64,000 nucleotides of DNA from Actinomadura madurae (GCF_900115095.1 NZ_FOVH01000012.1:124001-188000), one strand, 5' to 3'. Shown: positions 44,349 to 53,708, numbered from the stretch's first letter. A program made the numbers and translations. Notes: generated from the letters alone by a model not told the origin.

Positions 44349-44593
44349 CGTCGAGAAGGAAAAGACCAGCCCGAATACGAGCACGGCCGTCTGTGCGTAA
44401 GCGGGAAGTCGTGGAACTCGATGGCGACCCCGAGGAACGCGGAGATCACGGTGCGCACGGGCCGTCGGCCGCCGCCAGGTGAGGTGTCGCTGGCAGACAG
44501 GTTTTTCGCGACGATTCGCCGGACATCGCGACTGCTTCGCCCGGCCGGGTTCGGGCCAACGGGCGGTCGTCTCGCGCGCTAGACTCAACCTGG

Positions 44594-44616
44594 AAAATAG
44601 TATCCTGTATGTGTCG
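44594..44616 (+). promoter_or_regulatory. GTATCC-core element, site F
   Basis: AAAATAGTATCCTGTATGTG followed by TC, 12 bases before the SDR start at 44628; the position suits a repressor site or part of a promoter with TATGTG as a poor -10. Strongest similarity is to site E (47193-47215) and site G. Confidence 0.55.
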
Positions 44617-44627
44617 AGAGGGCCGAT

Positions 44628-45362
44628 GTGGTGACCGAGCTACGTCAGGATGTGCGGACGGTCGTCGTGGTCGGCGGGTCCGGTGGCATAGGCGGCGCGA
44701 TCGCGCAGGCGTTCGCCGGGGAACCGGACACGACTGTGATCGCCACGGCCGCGACCGAGGCGGAACTCGAGCAGGCCCGGGTCGATCCACGGCTGACGAA
44801 CGTCGATCTCCGGCATCTCGACGTACGCAGCGACGACGGCGTCGGCGATCTGATGGCCGGCATCGGCAGGCTCGACGTTCTGGTGAACGCCGCCGGCGTC
44901 CCAGCCGGACCGAAGGACTTTGAGATCGACGGGTTCGTGCGCACGATCGAGGTGAATCTCGTCGGGACCGCCCGGGCCAGTTATGCCGCCTATCCGTTGC
45001 TCAGGGCTGCGCGCGGCTCGGTGATCAACCTTGCTTCGGTGATGAGTTTCCGTGGTAGCGCCACGGGGCCGGCGTACGCCGCGTCGAAGGGCGGCGTCGT
45101 CCAGCTGACCAAGAGCCTTGCCGCCGCCTGGGCTCCCGAGGTGCGGGTCAACGCCATCGCACCAGGATTCATCGACACGCCCATGACCGCGAACATCCGT
45201 GGCGATGCCGCCCGCAACAACCGGATAATCGAGCGCACCCCCGCCGGGCGGTGGGGCAGGCCGGACGAAATCGCCGATGCGGCGACGTTCCTCGCCTCCG
45301 CCGCGGCGAACTTCGTCAACGGGACCGTGCTGGCGGTTGACGGCGGCTATCTCGCGCTCTGA
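44628..45362 (+). CDS. SDR-family oxidoreductase
   Basis: 244 residues from GTG 44628 (GAGAGGG about seven bases before; GTG 44631 equally possible). Intact: VVVGGSGGIGGAIAQAFAG, DVLVNAAGVPAG, catalytic Ser in NLASVMS, Tyr and Lys in AYAASKGGVVQLTK, NAIAPGFIDTPMT and AVDGGYLAL. A classical NAD(P)-dependent alcohol/3-hydroxyacyl dehydrogenase. It stands between two spacers and is convergent with the AMP ligase, 24 bp apart; site F probably regulates it. Confidence 0.93.
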   Translation: MVTELRQDVRTVVVVGGSGGIGGAIAQAFAGEPDTTVIATAATEAELEQARVDPRLTNVDLRHLDVRSDDGVGDLMAGIGRLDVLVNAAGVPAGPKDFEIDGFVRTIEVNLVGTARASYAAYPLLRAARGSVINLASVMSFRGSATGPAYAASKGGVVQLTKSLAAAWAPEVRVNAIAPGFIDTPMTANIRGDAARNNRIIERTPAGRWGRPDEIADAATFLASAAANFVNGTVLAVDGGYLAL

Positions 45363-45386
45363 TCCGGTTTCAGATGAAACCGCCTT

Positions 45387-46955
45387 TCACCGTGTGAACT
45401 GCTGGCGAAGGCGCGCCTTGTCCACCTTGCTGAGACCGCGTCGAGGGAGTTCGGCGACGATCTCGAGCTGCTCGGGCAGCTTCTGCCGCATCACGTCGGC
45501 GCGAAGCAGATGGTCCGTCAGGTCCGGCAGCTCCAACGGGGCGGCGTCGTGGCGTGGCACGATCACGGCGCACACGCGTTCGCCGCGTTCGCGATCGGGT
45601 AGTCCCACGACGGCCACCTCCGCGACCGCCGGATGGGTCGCGATCAGTTGCTCGAGCTCCTGTGGCGCGATCTTTTCGCCCTTGCGGATGATCAGGTCCT
45701 TGATCCGCCCGGTCACCTCGACGTACCCGTCGGAATGCATCCGCGCACGGTCGCCGGTGCGGAACCAGCCGTCGGCGGTGAACGCGGTCGCGTCGTGCTC
45801 GCCATTCGCGTAGCCGAGACACGTCTGGGCCCCGCGTACCTGCACTTCGCCGTTCACCCCGGCCGGTGCGACCGCGCCATCGGCCCAGATGCGGACCTCG
45901 AGCCCCGGAACCGGCCGCCCTTCGGTGTTCGTCAGCTGCTCGTCGGAGTCCGAGGGCGACGCCACGCACACCATGGGGCATTCGGTCATCCCGTAGCTGT
46001 GCATGAGTTTCGCCCCCAGCTCGTCGCGGACCTCGCCGTAGAGGTTCGGCGGGCAAGGAGCGCCGCCGCCCGTGAGCTTGCGCAGCGCAGGCAGCAGGGT
46101 CTCCCCCGGCCTCCTGCGCTGTTCGGCGAGCAGTGCCTGGTAGAACGCGGGGCCGCCCCCGAACATCGTGACGGCGTGGGCCCGCAGCGCGTCGATGCTC
46201 CCGGGGAGTGCGAAGGCCTCGAACAGCACGATCTTGCGACCGTGCATCAGCACCGACATCAGCTGCAGCGGCCCACCGATGTGCGCGACGGGAAAGGGCA
46301 TCGCGACCACCTCGTCGGCCTCCTCCCCGGCCCGGCCGCGAATCACCATGGCGCGCGCCGACATCAGCAGCGTCCGGTCGCTGTGCAGGACCCCCTTCGG
46401 TGTGCCGCTGGAGCCGGAAGTGAAGAACACCCAGGCCACCTCGGTGCCGTCCCCGCCGACTAGGGGCGGCTCGGCGAGGGCGGACGCGCTTTCGGTGAAG
46501 GCGTCATCGATCGTGATGACCTCGGGCGCGGTAGGGACTGCGCGACCCATCGCGACATGGTCGACACCGCGCCACACGCCTGGCACCAGCAGGAAAGTCG
46601 CCTGCGAGTCGGCGATGGCGGCGTCCAACTCGCGCTGGCGGTACTGCGCGATGATCGGCGCCTGGATCGCGCCCAGCCGCGACAGCGCGAGACACACCAG
46701 GACGGCGTCGAGCCGGGTGGGCAACTGCCACGCCACCCGGCTGCCTCTGCCGACACCGCGCGCGGCGAGCGCGGCGGCCATGGCCGCCGTCCGTTCCCGC
46801 AGTTGCCCGAACGTCACCGGGCGGCCCTGCTCATCGATCAGGCCGACCTCGTCGGCGGATCGCTCCGCCCTCAGCAGGAGGAGCTCGCTGAGGGTGTCAG
46901 CCTGCAGGAGGCCGGCCGCGAAGATGTCCCCTTGATCGGTCGCTTCGATCGTCAT
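45387..46955 (-). CDS. AMP-dependent acyl-CoA ligase (second FadD-like)
   Basis: 522 residues with WVFFTSGSSGTPKGVLHSDR (A3), HSYGMTECPMVCV (A5), WFRTGDRARMHSDGYVEVTGR (A7-A8), DLIIRKGEKIAPQELE and the catalytic Lys in LPRRGLSKVDKARLR. It forms acyl-AMP then acyl-CoA; resembles cyclohexanecarboxylate- or fatty-acid-type ligases, but chain preference is not readable. Divergent from the cupin operon across a 282 bp spacer holding elements J and E; no gene was seen in that spacer. Confidence 0.92.
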   Translation of the reverse strand: MTIEATDQGDIFAAGLLQADTLSELLLLRAERSADEVGLIDEQGRPVTFGQLRERTAAMAAALAARGVGRGSRVAWQLPTRLDAVLVCLALSRLGAIQAPIIAQYRQRELDAAIADSQATFLLVPGVWRGVDHVAMGRAVPTAPEVITIDDAFTESASALAEPPLVGGDGTEVAWVFFTSGSSGTPKGVLHSDRTLLMSARAMVIRGRAGEEADEVVAMPFPVAHIGGPLQLMSVLMHGRKIVLFEAFALPGSIDALRAHAVTMFGGGPAFYQALLAEQRRRPGETLLPALRKLTGGGAPCPPNLYGEVRDELGAKLMHSYGMTECPMVCVASPSDSDEQLTNTEGRPVPGLEVRIWADGAVAPAGVNGEVQVRGAQTCLGYANGEHDATAFTADGWFRTGDRARMHSDGYVEVTGRIKDLIIRKGEKIAPQELEQLIATHPAVAEVAVVGLPDRERGERVCAVIVPRHDAAPLELPDLTDHLLRADVMRQKLPEQLEIVAELPRRGLSKVDKARLRQQFTR

Positions 46956-46983
46956 CGCACCACCGGTTCACGACGCGTGGCCA

Positions 46984-47003
46984 TAATAGGTACGCTGAAT
47001 TAT
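46984..47003 (+). promoter_or_regulatory. GTATCC-like element, site J
   Basis: ATAATAGGTACGCTGAATTA differs from site A in a few positions (AATAGGTA shared). It lies 29 bases before the second CoA ligase's start. Confidence 0.35.
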
Positions 47004-47172
47004 CCATCGGCTCGCGACGAACTATACCCTCGCGTGGCGAACGTCGGCCTTGTCGCACGTCAGGGTCACGACACACCCATCGCCGTCATCCTGTGACCCA
47101 CCCCTTGCGTCTCAGCATTTGAGAACGCGGTCAGCCCTGGCTGACGACCGGGCGATGTGCCGGGCGCATCTA

Positions 47173-47230
47173 TTGACACCACCAGTGAAACAGATAAGAG
47201 TATCCCTTATAGTCACGCCTGGTGGGGAGT
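47173..47230 (+). promoter_or_regulatory. cupin-operon promoter region with element site E
   Basis: TTGACA (47173-47178) is a perfect -35. GATAAGAGTATCCCTTATAG (47193-47212) holds the GTATCC core with TATAGT as a possible -10, though the spacing to TTGACA (29) is too long, so the true -10 is uncertain. CCTGGTGGGGAGT (47218-47230) repeats the 13-mer before the sulfatase. The start codon is at 47238. Confidence 0.55.
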
Positions 47231-47237
47231 CCGTGTC

Positions 47238-47711
47238 ATGCCGATGATGTTGCCGCCGGACCTTGGGGCGACCGAGCACACGTCGCTCGAAGACATTCCG
47301 TGGGCCGTCCTCGACCGCCCGTGGGGCGTCGTCCGCATGCAGCTGATCGCGGTTTCGCTGGCCACCAACACGTTCGTCAACATCATCGACTACCAGGCGG
47401 GCACCCAGCTGCAGAAACACCACCACACCGGCCCGGTGCACGCGTACACGATGAAGGGGAAGTGGCACTACCTCGAGTACGACTGGTTCGCCGAGGCCAA
47501 CTCCTATGTGTACGAACCACCGGGCACCAACCACACCTTGCACGTCGACGAGGACATGCGGGCCTTGTTCATCACCCAGGGCGCGTTCATCTACTTCGAC
47601 GACAACGATGTGATGACCGGGTACTCCGACGCCCAGACCATGCTGGAGGACGTCAAGGCGGCGCTGGCCAAGCAGGGCCTTGAGTTGCCCGCCTCCGTCG
47701 TGAAGAACTGA
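47238..47711 (+). CDS. cupin, 2,4'-dihydroxyacetophenone-dioxygenase-like
   Basis: 157 residues from ATG 47238. The cupin motif QKHHHTGPVHAYTMKGKWHYLEYDWFAE, with three His and a Glu-like ligand, then VYEPPGTNHTLHVDEDMRALFITQGA with a further His, matches the DAD family of small non-heme iron dioxygenases that cleave a C-C bond next to a carbonyl. No signal peptide. Its stop overlaps the ADH start (TGATG). If active it would cleave an alpha-hydroxyketone intermediate. The family call is from motif layout. Confidence 0.8.
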   Translation: MPMMLPPDLGATEHTSLEDIPWAVLDRPWGVVRMQLIAVSLATNTFVNIIDYQAGTQLQKHHHTGPVHAYTMKGKWHYLEYDWFAEANSYVYEPPGTNHTLHVDEDMRALFITQGAFIYFDDNDVMTGYSDAQTMLEDVKAALAKQGLELPASVVKN

Positions 47712-48736
47712 TGCTCGCCGGAGTGTGGCGAGGCGGGGGAGTGCTCGCCGCGGAACCTGACTGGCCGGAGCCGGTGATCGGCGAGGACTCCGTCCTGGTC
47801 GACGTGGCCTACTGCGGGTTCTGCGGATCTGACGCGCATATCGTCAGCGGCAGGCTGACCGCCGGCGCCCCGCCCCGTGTTCTGGGTCACGAGGTCTCCG
47901 GGGTGGTCGCCGCGGTCGGGGCGCGGGTCTCGGATCTCGCCGTGGGGGATCGGGTCGCGGCCAACTTGTTCGCCGAGTGCGGATCGTGCGACCACTGCAA
48001 GCTCGGCCAGCCGCAGTTCTGCCTTCGCCGCCATGTCGGCGCGGCCGGGTTCGCACGCCGTGCGAGCTACCGGCCCGGGCAGCTGTTCCGGCTGCCCGAA
48101 ACGGTGAGCCTGCGCCACGGTGCCCTGCTCGAGCCCGTGGCGACCGTGCTGCACGCCGTCGAACAGTCGGCCATCCGGGCCGGCGAAGCGGTCCTGGTGC
48201 TGGGAGCCGGGCCGCTCGGATTGCTGGCCGTACAGGTCGCGCGGCTGCTGGGAGCCGGGTTCGTGGCGGTCAGCGAACCGGTCTCCAGCAAGCAGGTCAC
48301 GGCCGCCCGCTTCGCCGACCAGGTGCTGGACGTCAGCGGCGCGACGCTGCGCGAGGCGATGACCTCTGGCGGCGCTGCGCCGTTCGACGTGATCGTCGAC
48401 TTCTCCGGCTCGGCTGCGGCGATAGGCGATGCCGTGGGCGCGCTGGCCCCGCGTGGCCGCCTCGTCGTCGCAGGCGTGCCCCGTGAGGACGCCACGATCC
48501 CGGTTCGGCCGTTCGACCTGTACAACCGGGAACTCACCCTGACCGGCTCCTACACGACGTCCCACACGGCCCGCCGCGCCCTGAACGTGCTGGGCCGCCT
48601 GGATCTGGACTCGCTCATCACGACGATCGTGCCGCTGGAGGACGTGGCGGCCGCTTTGCGGCTGCACGGCACCGGGGACGCCTTGAAGATCCTCGTCGCG
48701 CCCAACGGCACCGAAGGGCGATCGCCATGGCCGTGA
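47711..48736 (+). CDS. zinc-dependent alcohol dehydrogenase (MDR)
   Basis: 341 residues. Catalytic zinc ligands Cys38 (CGFCGSDAH), His60-Glu61 (VLGHEVSG), and structural zinc Cys90, 93, 96 and 104 (CGSCDHCKLGQPQFC). The NAD motif is VLVLGAGPLGLLAVQVARLLGA. It oxidises a secondary or primary alcohol. Coupled with the cupin by TGATG and overlapping the next gene by 10 bases, so it belongs to the same operon. Confidence 0.92.
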   Translation: MLAGVWRGGGVLAAEPDWPEPVIGEDSVLVDVAYCGFCGSDAHIVSGRLTAGAPPRVLGHEVSGVVAAVGARVSDLAVGDRVAANLFAECGSCDHCKLGQPQFCLRRHVGAAGFARRASYRPGQLFRLPETVSLRHGALLEPVATVLHAVEQSAIRAGEAVLVLGAGPLGLLAVQVARLLGAGFVAVSEPVSSKQVTAARFADQVLDVSGATLREAMTSGGAAPFDVIVDFSGSAAAIGDAVGALAPRGRLVVAGVPREDATIPVRPFDLYNRELTLTGSYTTSHTARRALNVLGRLDLDSLITTIVPLEDVAAALRLHGTGDALKILVAPNGTEGRSPWP

Positions 48737-49164
48737 TGCCGGTCGAACGGGGAAAGATCCGCGAGTACGCGGTCGCCACGGCCAACGAGCGCGCCGAATA
48801 CCTGGACGATCCGAAGGCGCCGATCCCGCCGACGTTCCTGGCCACCGTCGTCTTCTGGGAAACCTTGGGCGACGTGTTCGACCTGCCCGAGGCGGTGGCG
48901 GCGTGGGCGGACGCCGGCGTCGAACGCGATGTCCGTAATCTGCTTTCCCTGGAACAGGAGTACGTGTTCCACGGCGAGCTGCCCAGGGCGGGCGATGTGC
49001 TCACGACGTCGCTGCGCTTCGACGGGGTGGAGGAAAAACACGGGAGAAGCGGCCGGATGCTGCTGGTTCGATTCGCGGTCGAGTTCCGCGGCGACGATGA
49101 CGTTCTGCGCGCGGAGTGCCGCTACACGTCGGCCTACCTGAACACGCCCGGGAAGGCGTCATGA
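48727..49164 (+). CDS. MaoC-type dehydratase, FAS1-like N-domain
   Basis: 145 residues. A single hotdog of the MaoC_dehydrat_N (FAS1-like) type: REYAVATANERAEYLDDPKAPIPPTFLATVVFWE, with LEQEYVFHGELPRAGDVLTT. It lacks the catalytic R-hydratase motif, so it should pair with the following MaoC gene, as ChsH2 does with ChsH1 in steroid-degraders. It starts inside the end of the ADH gene and overlaps the next by ATGA. Confidence 0.87.
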   Translation: MAVMPVERGKIREYAVATANERAEYLDDPKAPIPPTFLATVVFWETLGDVFDLPEAVAAWADAGVERDVRNLLSLEQEYVFHGELPRAGDVLTTSLRFDGVEEKHGRSGRMLLVRFAVEFRGDDDVLRAECRYTSAYLNTPGKAS

Positions 49165-49574
49165 CCGGTACCGATCCGCGGGCCGGCACGCGGTTGCCGC
49201 CAAGGGACTTCGGACCCCTCACGATGACCGACATAGTCCGTTATCAGGGCGCGAGCGGTGACCTGAACCCCATGCATCATGACGACGAACTCGCCCGCGG
49301 CGCCGGGTATCCGGCGTCCTTCGGGGTGGGCATGCTCAACGCGGGCTACCTGGCCACCTACTGCACCGAGCATTTCGGCACGGATTCCGTCCGGCGGTTC
49401 CGTACCCGGTTCCGGAGAGTCGTTTTCCGGGGCGCCGTCGTCACCGCACGCGGCGTGATCACCCGCGTCTTCGACGTGGAGGGCGAATCGCGAGTCGAGG
49501 TCCGGTTGACCCTCACGGACACCGACGGCGCCACAGTCGTCGAGGGCATGGCCGAATTCGTGATCCGGCGCTGA
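49161..49574 (+). CDS. MaoC-family enoyl-CoA hydratase
   Basis: 137 residues from ATG 49161. The hydratase-2 motif is GASGDLNPMHHDDELA, with Asp and His catalytic residues, followed by FGVGMLNAGYLATYC. Hydrates trans-2-enoyl-CoA to (R)-3-hydroxyacyl-CoA, probably as a heterodimer with the preceding protein. Convergent with the dehydrogenase operon, 30 bp away. Confidence 0.92.
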   Translation: MTGTDPRAGTRLPPRDFGPLTMTDIVRYQGASGDLNPMHHDDELARGAGYPASFGVGMLNAGYLATYCTEHFGTDSVRRFRTRFRRVVFRGAVVTARGVITRVFDVEGESRVEVRLTLTDTDGATVVEGMAEFVIRR

Positions 49575-49604
49575 CCGATCTCACGCCGTGCTGGACGAGC
49601 CGAG

Positions 49605-50636
49605 CTAACGCAGGGGGACCCCCAGCTGCCAGGCGCTGCCCCCCGCGCCGATCAGCAGGTCGGTGAGGCGCCGGTCCCAGTGGTCCAGCGAGCCGAACTC
49701 CGACCGCCAGGCGAGCGCGGGCAACGTGACCTCGTGCAGCGGGTGTTCGAGCGTCGTGCCGATCGCGCCGTGTACCTGGTGCGCGTTGCGCACGACGACC
49801 GAGGTCGCGTGCCCGGTCACCGAGCGGGCGATCGCGACGCGCAGTTCGAGCTCGTCGAGCGTGTCGGTGCCGCGCATCAGCGCCGCCACCGCGGCGTCCG
49901 TCGCGGCCCGGGCGAGGGCCGACTCGCACGCCGCATCGGCGACGAGCTGCTGGACCGCCTGGAACTTCGCGATGGGCCGGCCGAACTGGTGGCGCTGTGA
50001 GGTGTGGGAGATCGACAGCCCGACCGCCTGCTCCAGCGCGCCGGTCGACTGAACCGCCCTGGCCAGGGCACCACGCAGCAGGTACTCGCGACGGACCGGC
50101 TCCGCGACCGGCACCCCGCTCAGTGCGGCGAGATCGACCTGGACGTCGTCGCGGGGCTGCCCGGCCAGATCGTGACCGGAAACGACGGTGACCGCGGCGG
50201 CCGGGACATCGGCCACGAACCAGCGGCCTTCGTCCTGCCAGAGGGCGACCACGCTGTCGGCGCAGCCGGCCCACGGCACCCCGCGAGCCCGGCCGGCCGG
50301 GTCGAGGGTCGCGACCGTCCGTATCCCGCCGGCGTCGCCGGCATCGCCGAGACCGGAGCGTGCCAAGAGCCACAGGGCGAGAAGGTCGTTCTCGGCGAGC
50401 GGCACCGGCGCCGCCGCCCGTGCCGCGGCGCGGAGCAGCTCCGCGGCTTCCGCCCAGGTCGCCCCCGTACCGTTCGTGGCGGTCAACCGCGTCAGGTCGC
50501 TCCCGCTCAGCGTGGCCCACAGTGCGCGGTCCAGGCTCAGCGACGCCGTCGGCTCCTTCCGGCCACGCCGCCAGTCGCCGAAGATGTCGGCCAGGAGCCG
50601 GACGAAATCGGTGTCCACAGTGGTCGACGGGGTCAT
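49605..50636 (-). CDS. acyl-CoA dehydrogenase, FadE beta-type subunit
   Basis: 343 residues with the C-terminal ACAD helical domain motifs HQFGRPIAKFQAVQQLVAD and VHGAIGTTLEHPLHEVTLPAL but a short, degenerate N-terminal and middle domain. This is typical of the non-catalytic or half-active partner of heteromeric steroid-type dehydrogenases. Overlaps the alpha partner by ATGA. Paralogue of 59801-60835. Confidence 0.85.
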   Translation of the reverse strand: MTPSTTVDTDFVRLLADIFGDWRRGRKEPTASLSLDRALWATLSGSDLTRLTATNGTGATWAEAAELLRAAARAAAPVPLAENDLLALWLLARSGLGDAGDAGGIRTVATLDPAGRARGVPWAGCADSVVALWQDEGRWFVADVPAAAVTVVSGHDLAGQPRDDVQVDLAALSGVPVAEPVRREYLLRGALARAVQSTGALEQAVGLSISHTSQRHQFGRPIAKFQAVQQLVADAACESALARAATDAAVAALMRGTDTLDELELRVAIARSVTGHATSVVVRNAHQVHGAIGTTLEHPLHEVTLPALAWRSEFGSLDHWDRRLTDLLIGAGGSAWQLGVPLR

Positions 50637-51775
50637 CGCAGTCCCAATCCGCGCGCGATGACCCCGCGCAAGATCTCGTTGGTGCCACCGCGCAACGTGT
50701 AACCGGGGCGGGCGAGCAGGGAACGTTCGGCGGCCGCGCGAAGCCCGGGGGAGGCCGGGTTCCCCAGCAGACCCGCGGCATGCTCGGTGAGGTCGCCCTC
50801 GGTGACCGTGCCCAGGTGCTTGACCACACCGGCTGCCACGTCGGCGGCCTCGCCCCGTTGAAGCGCGCCGGCCACGGAGATCGACATCTGGTGCAGCCCG
50901 ATCATCCGGGCGAAGAACCGGCCCAGGTCGGCGCCCGCGGGCAGTTCACCGGCGCGCGTGGCGGCCACCAGTTCCTCCAGAAGGGGCTGGACCGACAGGA
51001 AACGCTCCGGACCGCTGCGCTCGAAGGCGAGCTCGGCCGTGACCTGCCGCCAGCCGTTCCCGACCTCGCCCAGCACCATCGAGTCCGGCACGTGGACCCC
51101 GCCGAAATGCACCTCGTTGAAGTGGTGCTCACCGTTGAGCGAGACGATCGGGCGGATCTCGACGCCCTCCGCGCGCAGGTCGACGATGAGCTGGCTGAGC
51201 CCGGAGTGCCGGTGCTCGGGGTCCAGGGGCGTGGTCCGAACCAGGCAGATCGCGTAGTCGGACCGGTGAGCGTTCGACGTCCAGAGCTTGGTCCCCTCGA
51301 CCCGCCACCCACCGTCGGTGCGGGTCGCCCGGGTGCGCACGGCGGCGAGGTCGGAGCCGGAGTCCGGCTCACTCATGCCGATCGCGAACAGGGCGGTGCC
51401 CGCGGCGATGCGGGGGAGCAGCTCGCGCCGCTGCTCCTCGGTCCCGAAGCGCACCAGTGCCGGCGCCACCTGACGGTCGGCGAACCAGTGGGCGGTGACC
51501 GGGGCACCGGCCGCGAGGAGTTCCTCGGTGACGACGAAGCGCTCCAGGTACGACCGGCCATGCCCGCCGTACTCCACGGGGATGGTCATCCCGAGCCAGC
51601 CGCGTGCCGCGAGCCGGAGGGTGAACTCCCGGTCCCACCCGGTCATCCAGCTGTCGACCGCCGGGCGGAACGCACCGGATTCGATCTCCCGCGTGACGAA
51701 CTCACGCACTTCCCGGCGCAGGCCGGTCAGCACCGCGTCCTCGAACATCGGCGGTGGAAACAGATTGACGGCCAT
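50633..51775 (-). CDS. acyl-CoA dehydrogenase, FadE alpha-type subunit
   Basis: 380 residues from ATG 51775 (a GTG at 51784 overlapping the previous stop is also open). FAD-binding motifs FAIGMSEPDSGSDLAAVRTRA and VEGTKLWTSNAHRSDY are present. The C-terminal motif reads YTLRGGTNEILR, with Gly where MCAD has the Glu base, so the base, if any, is elsewhere as in other FadE heteromers. Paralogue of 58678-59799. Likely oxidises the acyl-CoA to enoyl-CoA with FAD. Confidence 0.9.
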   Translation of the reverse strand: MAVNLFPPPMFEDAVLTGLRREVREFVTREIESGAFRPAVDSWMTGWDREFTLRLAARGWLGMTIPVEYGGHGRSYLERFVVTEELLAAGAPVTAHWFADRQVAPALVRFGTEEQRRELLPRIAAGTALFAIGMSEPDSGSDLAAVRTRATRTDGGWRVEGTKLWTSNAHRSDYAICLVRTTPLDPEHRHSGLSQLIVDLRAEGVEIRPIVSLNGEHHFNEVHFGGVHVPDSMVLGEVGNGWRQVTAELAFERSGPERFLSVQPLLEELVAATRAGELPAGADLGRFFARMIGLHQMSISVAGALQRGEAADVAAGVVKHLGTVTEGDLTEHAAGLLGNPASPGLRAAAERSLLARPGYTLRGGTNEILRGVIARGLGLR

Positions 51776-51780
51776 CCGCG

Positions 51781-52581
51781 TCACTCCGCCGTGAAGACCG
51801 CGGGGCGTCCCTCGGCGGTCGCCGCGATGGCCTCTTTGTGGTCGCGTGTGTGATGGGCGATCGCCTGCAGGGCGGCCGAGAGCTCCAGGACGTCGTCCAG
51901 GCGATGGTGCTGTCCCTCGCGGATCAGGCGCTTGGCCATGCGCAGAGCGAGCGGCGGGTTCACCGTGATCCGGGCCGCCAGCGCACGTGCCGCGTCGAGC
52001 AGGTCCTCCGGTTCCACGACCTGGGAGACAAGTCCCCACGCGAGCGCGGTGGCCGCGTCGACCGGGTCGCCGGTGAAGGTCATCTCCATCGCACGGGCGT
52101 TGCCGACGACCCGGGGAAGCAGCCAGGCGCCACCATCACCCGGGATGAGGCCGAGTTTGACGAAGCTCTCCGCGAAGGTGGCGCGTGTGGAGGCGATCCG
52201 CAGATCGCACATCAGCGCGAGATCGCACCCGGCGCCGACCGCGGGGCCGTTGACGGCCGCGATCACCGGTACCTCGCAGGCGTGCAGCGCCCGGGGCACG
52301 CGCTGGATCCCCGCGCGGTACCCCTCGGCGGAGTGGAACGGTTCCGCACCGAAGTAGCCGCGCCCTTCGCGAATGTCCTTGATGTTTCCCCCGGAGGAGA
52401 AGGCTTTGCCCGCGCCGGTGAGGATGACGCACCGCACGTCGGTGTCGGCGTTGACGTCGGCGACGGCCGAGGTGAGGCACGAGACCGTGTGGTCGCCGGT
52501 GATCGGATTGCGCTGGTCGGGAAGGTCCAGTGTCCAGATTTCGGTGTGACCGTCCCGCTCCCGCGTCAGCGGGGCCTTCAC
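51781..52581 (-). CDS. enoyl-CoA hydratase/isomerase
   Basis: 266 residues from GTG 52581, overlapping the thiolase stop as GTGA. Motifs are GKAFSSGGNIKDIREG, AAVNGPAVGAGCDLALMCDLRIAS and FVKLGLIPGDGGAWLLPRVVG. The Asp in PGDGG at the position of one catalytic Glu is a substitution seen in several crotonases. Member of the coupled six-gene operon 49605-55356. Confidence 0.9.
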   Translation of the reverse strand: MKAPLTRERDGHTEIWTLDLPDQRNPITGDHTVSCLTSAVADVNADTDVRCVILTGAGKAFSSGGNIKDIREGRGYFGAEPFHSAEGYRAGIQRVPRALHACEVPVIAAVNGPAVGAGCDLALMCDLRIASTRATFAESFVKLGLIPGDGGAWLLPRVVGNARAMEMTFTGDPVDAATALAWGLVSQVVEPEDLLDAARALAARITVNPPLALRMAKRLIREGQHHRLDDVLELSAALQAIAHHTRDHKEAIAATAEGRPAVFTAE

Positions 52582-53708
52582 GCGACCGCTTTCAGGATCG
52601 TCGCGGTGCCCAGACCGCCGCCGCAGCACATCGTGACCAGGGCGCGCTCGTGACCGCCTCGGCGGAGTTCGTGTGCGGCGGTGAGCAGCAGCCGGGTGCC
52701 GGTCGCGCCGACCGGGTGCCCGAGTGCGATGGCGCCGCCGTTGACGTTCGTCCGCTCGTGCGGGAAGCCGATCTCCTCCAGCCAGGCGCCGAGGACACTG
52801 GCGAACGCCTCGTTGACCTCGGCGGTCCCGATGTCGGACGGGCGCAGCCCGTTGCGCTCCAGGATCTTCTTGGTGGCCGGCATCGGTCCCGTCAGCTTCC
52901 ACACCGGGTCGACGCCGACCAGGGTCTGGTGCTCGACCTGGGCGAGCGGGGTGAGACCGTGTTCGACGGCGAACGACTCGGAGACGAGCACGACGCAGGA
53001 CGCGCCGTCGGTGATCTGGGACGAGTTGCCTGCCGTCAGCACGCCATCGGGCCGGAAGACGGTGCGCAGGGCGCCCAAGCCCTCCATGGTGCTCTCGCGT
53101 GGACCCGAGTCGGTCGCGAACGCGCCGACCGGGTCGATCTCGATCGCGAGGCGGCCGCTCGCGATGGCGTCGCGGGCTCGTTCCTGCGAAGCGAGCGCGA
53201 GTTCGTCGCACCGGACCCGGTCCTGCTTCCAGTGGTCGGCGATCCGCTCCGCCGACTCGCCCTGCGAGGTGACCTCGTACAGGTCGCGGTACTGCGGGGA
53301 GAGCGGATCTCCCATGCCTTCGCCGACGTCCTGCCCGAGTGGATGGCGCGTCATGTGCTCGACGCCGTTGGCGACCACCACGTCGACCGCGCCGGACGCG
53401 ATGAGCCCGGCTCCGTAGTGCGCCGCCTGCTGGCTGGAGCCACAGCGCGCGTCGACCGTCGTACCGGGAACCTCGGACGGGAGGCCCGCGGTGAGCCACG
53501 CCGTGCGTCCGATGCTGTTGGCCTGGTCGCCGGTCTTGGTCACGCAGCCGGTGATGACCTGATCGACGTCTTCGGGTGCGACGCCGACCGAGGTCAGCGC
53601 GTTCTTGGTCAGGGTGCCGAGCAGTTCGGCGGGGTGCGTGTCGGCCAGGGCGCCCTTACGGCGCGCGAACGGCGTCCGCAGGCCACCGAGGAGATAGACG
53701 TTACCCAC
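52578..53708 (-). CDS. thiolase (acetyl-CoA/3-ketoacyl-CoA thiolase)
   Basis: 376 residues starting at GTG 53708. All catalytic residues are present: Cys89 in VDARCGSSQQAAHYGAG, His in NVNGGAIALGHPVGATGTRL and second Cys in VTMCCGGGLGTA. It cleaves a 3-ketoacyl-CoA with CoA, giving acetyl- or propionyl-CoA. Together with the hydratases, this gives a complete beta-oxidation turn in one operon. Confidence 0.94.
   Translation of the reverse strand: MGNVYLLGGLRTPFARRKGALADTHPAELLGTLTKNALTSVGVAPEDVDQVITGCVTKTGDQANSIGRTAWLTAGLPSEVPGTTVDARCGSSQQAAHYGAGLIASGAVDVVVANGVEHMTRHPLGQDVGEGMGDPLSPQYRDLYEVTSQGESAERIADHWKQDRVRCDELALASQERARDAIASGRLAIEIDPVGAFATDSGPRESTMEGLGALRTVFRPDGVLTAGNSSQITDGASCVVLVSESFAVEHGLTPLAQVEHQTLVGVDPVWKLTGPMPATKKILERNGLRPSDIGTAEVNEAFASVLGAWLEEIGFPHERTNVNGGAIALGHPVGATGTRLLLTAAHELRRGGHERALVTMCCGGGLGTATILKAVA

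Noticed and set aside
44350..44590. Short open frames in the spacer after the SDR terminator
   Set aside because: No start with a ribosome site and no family resemblance.
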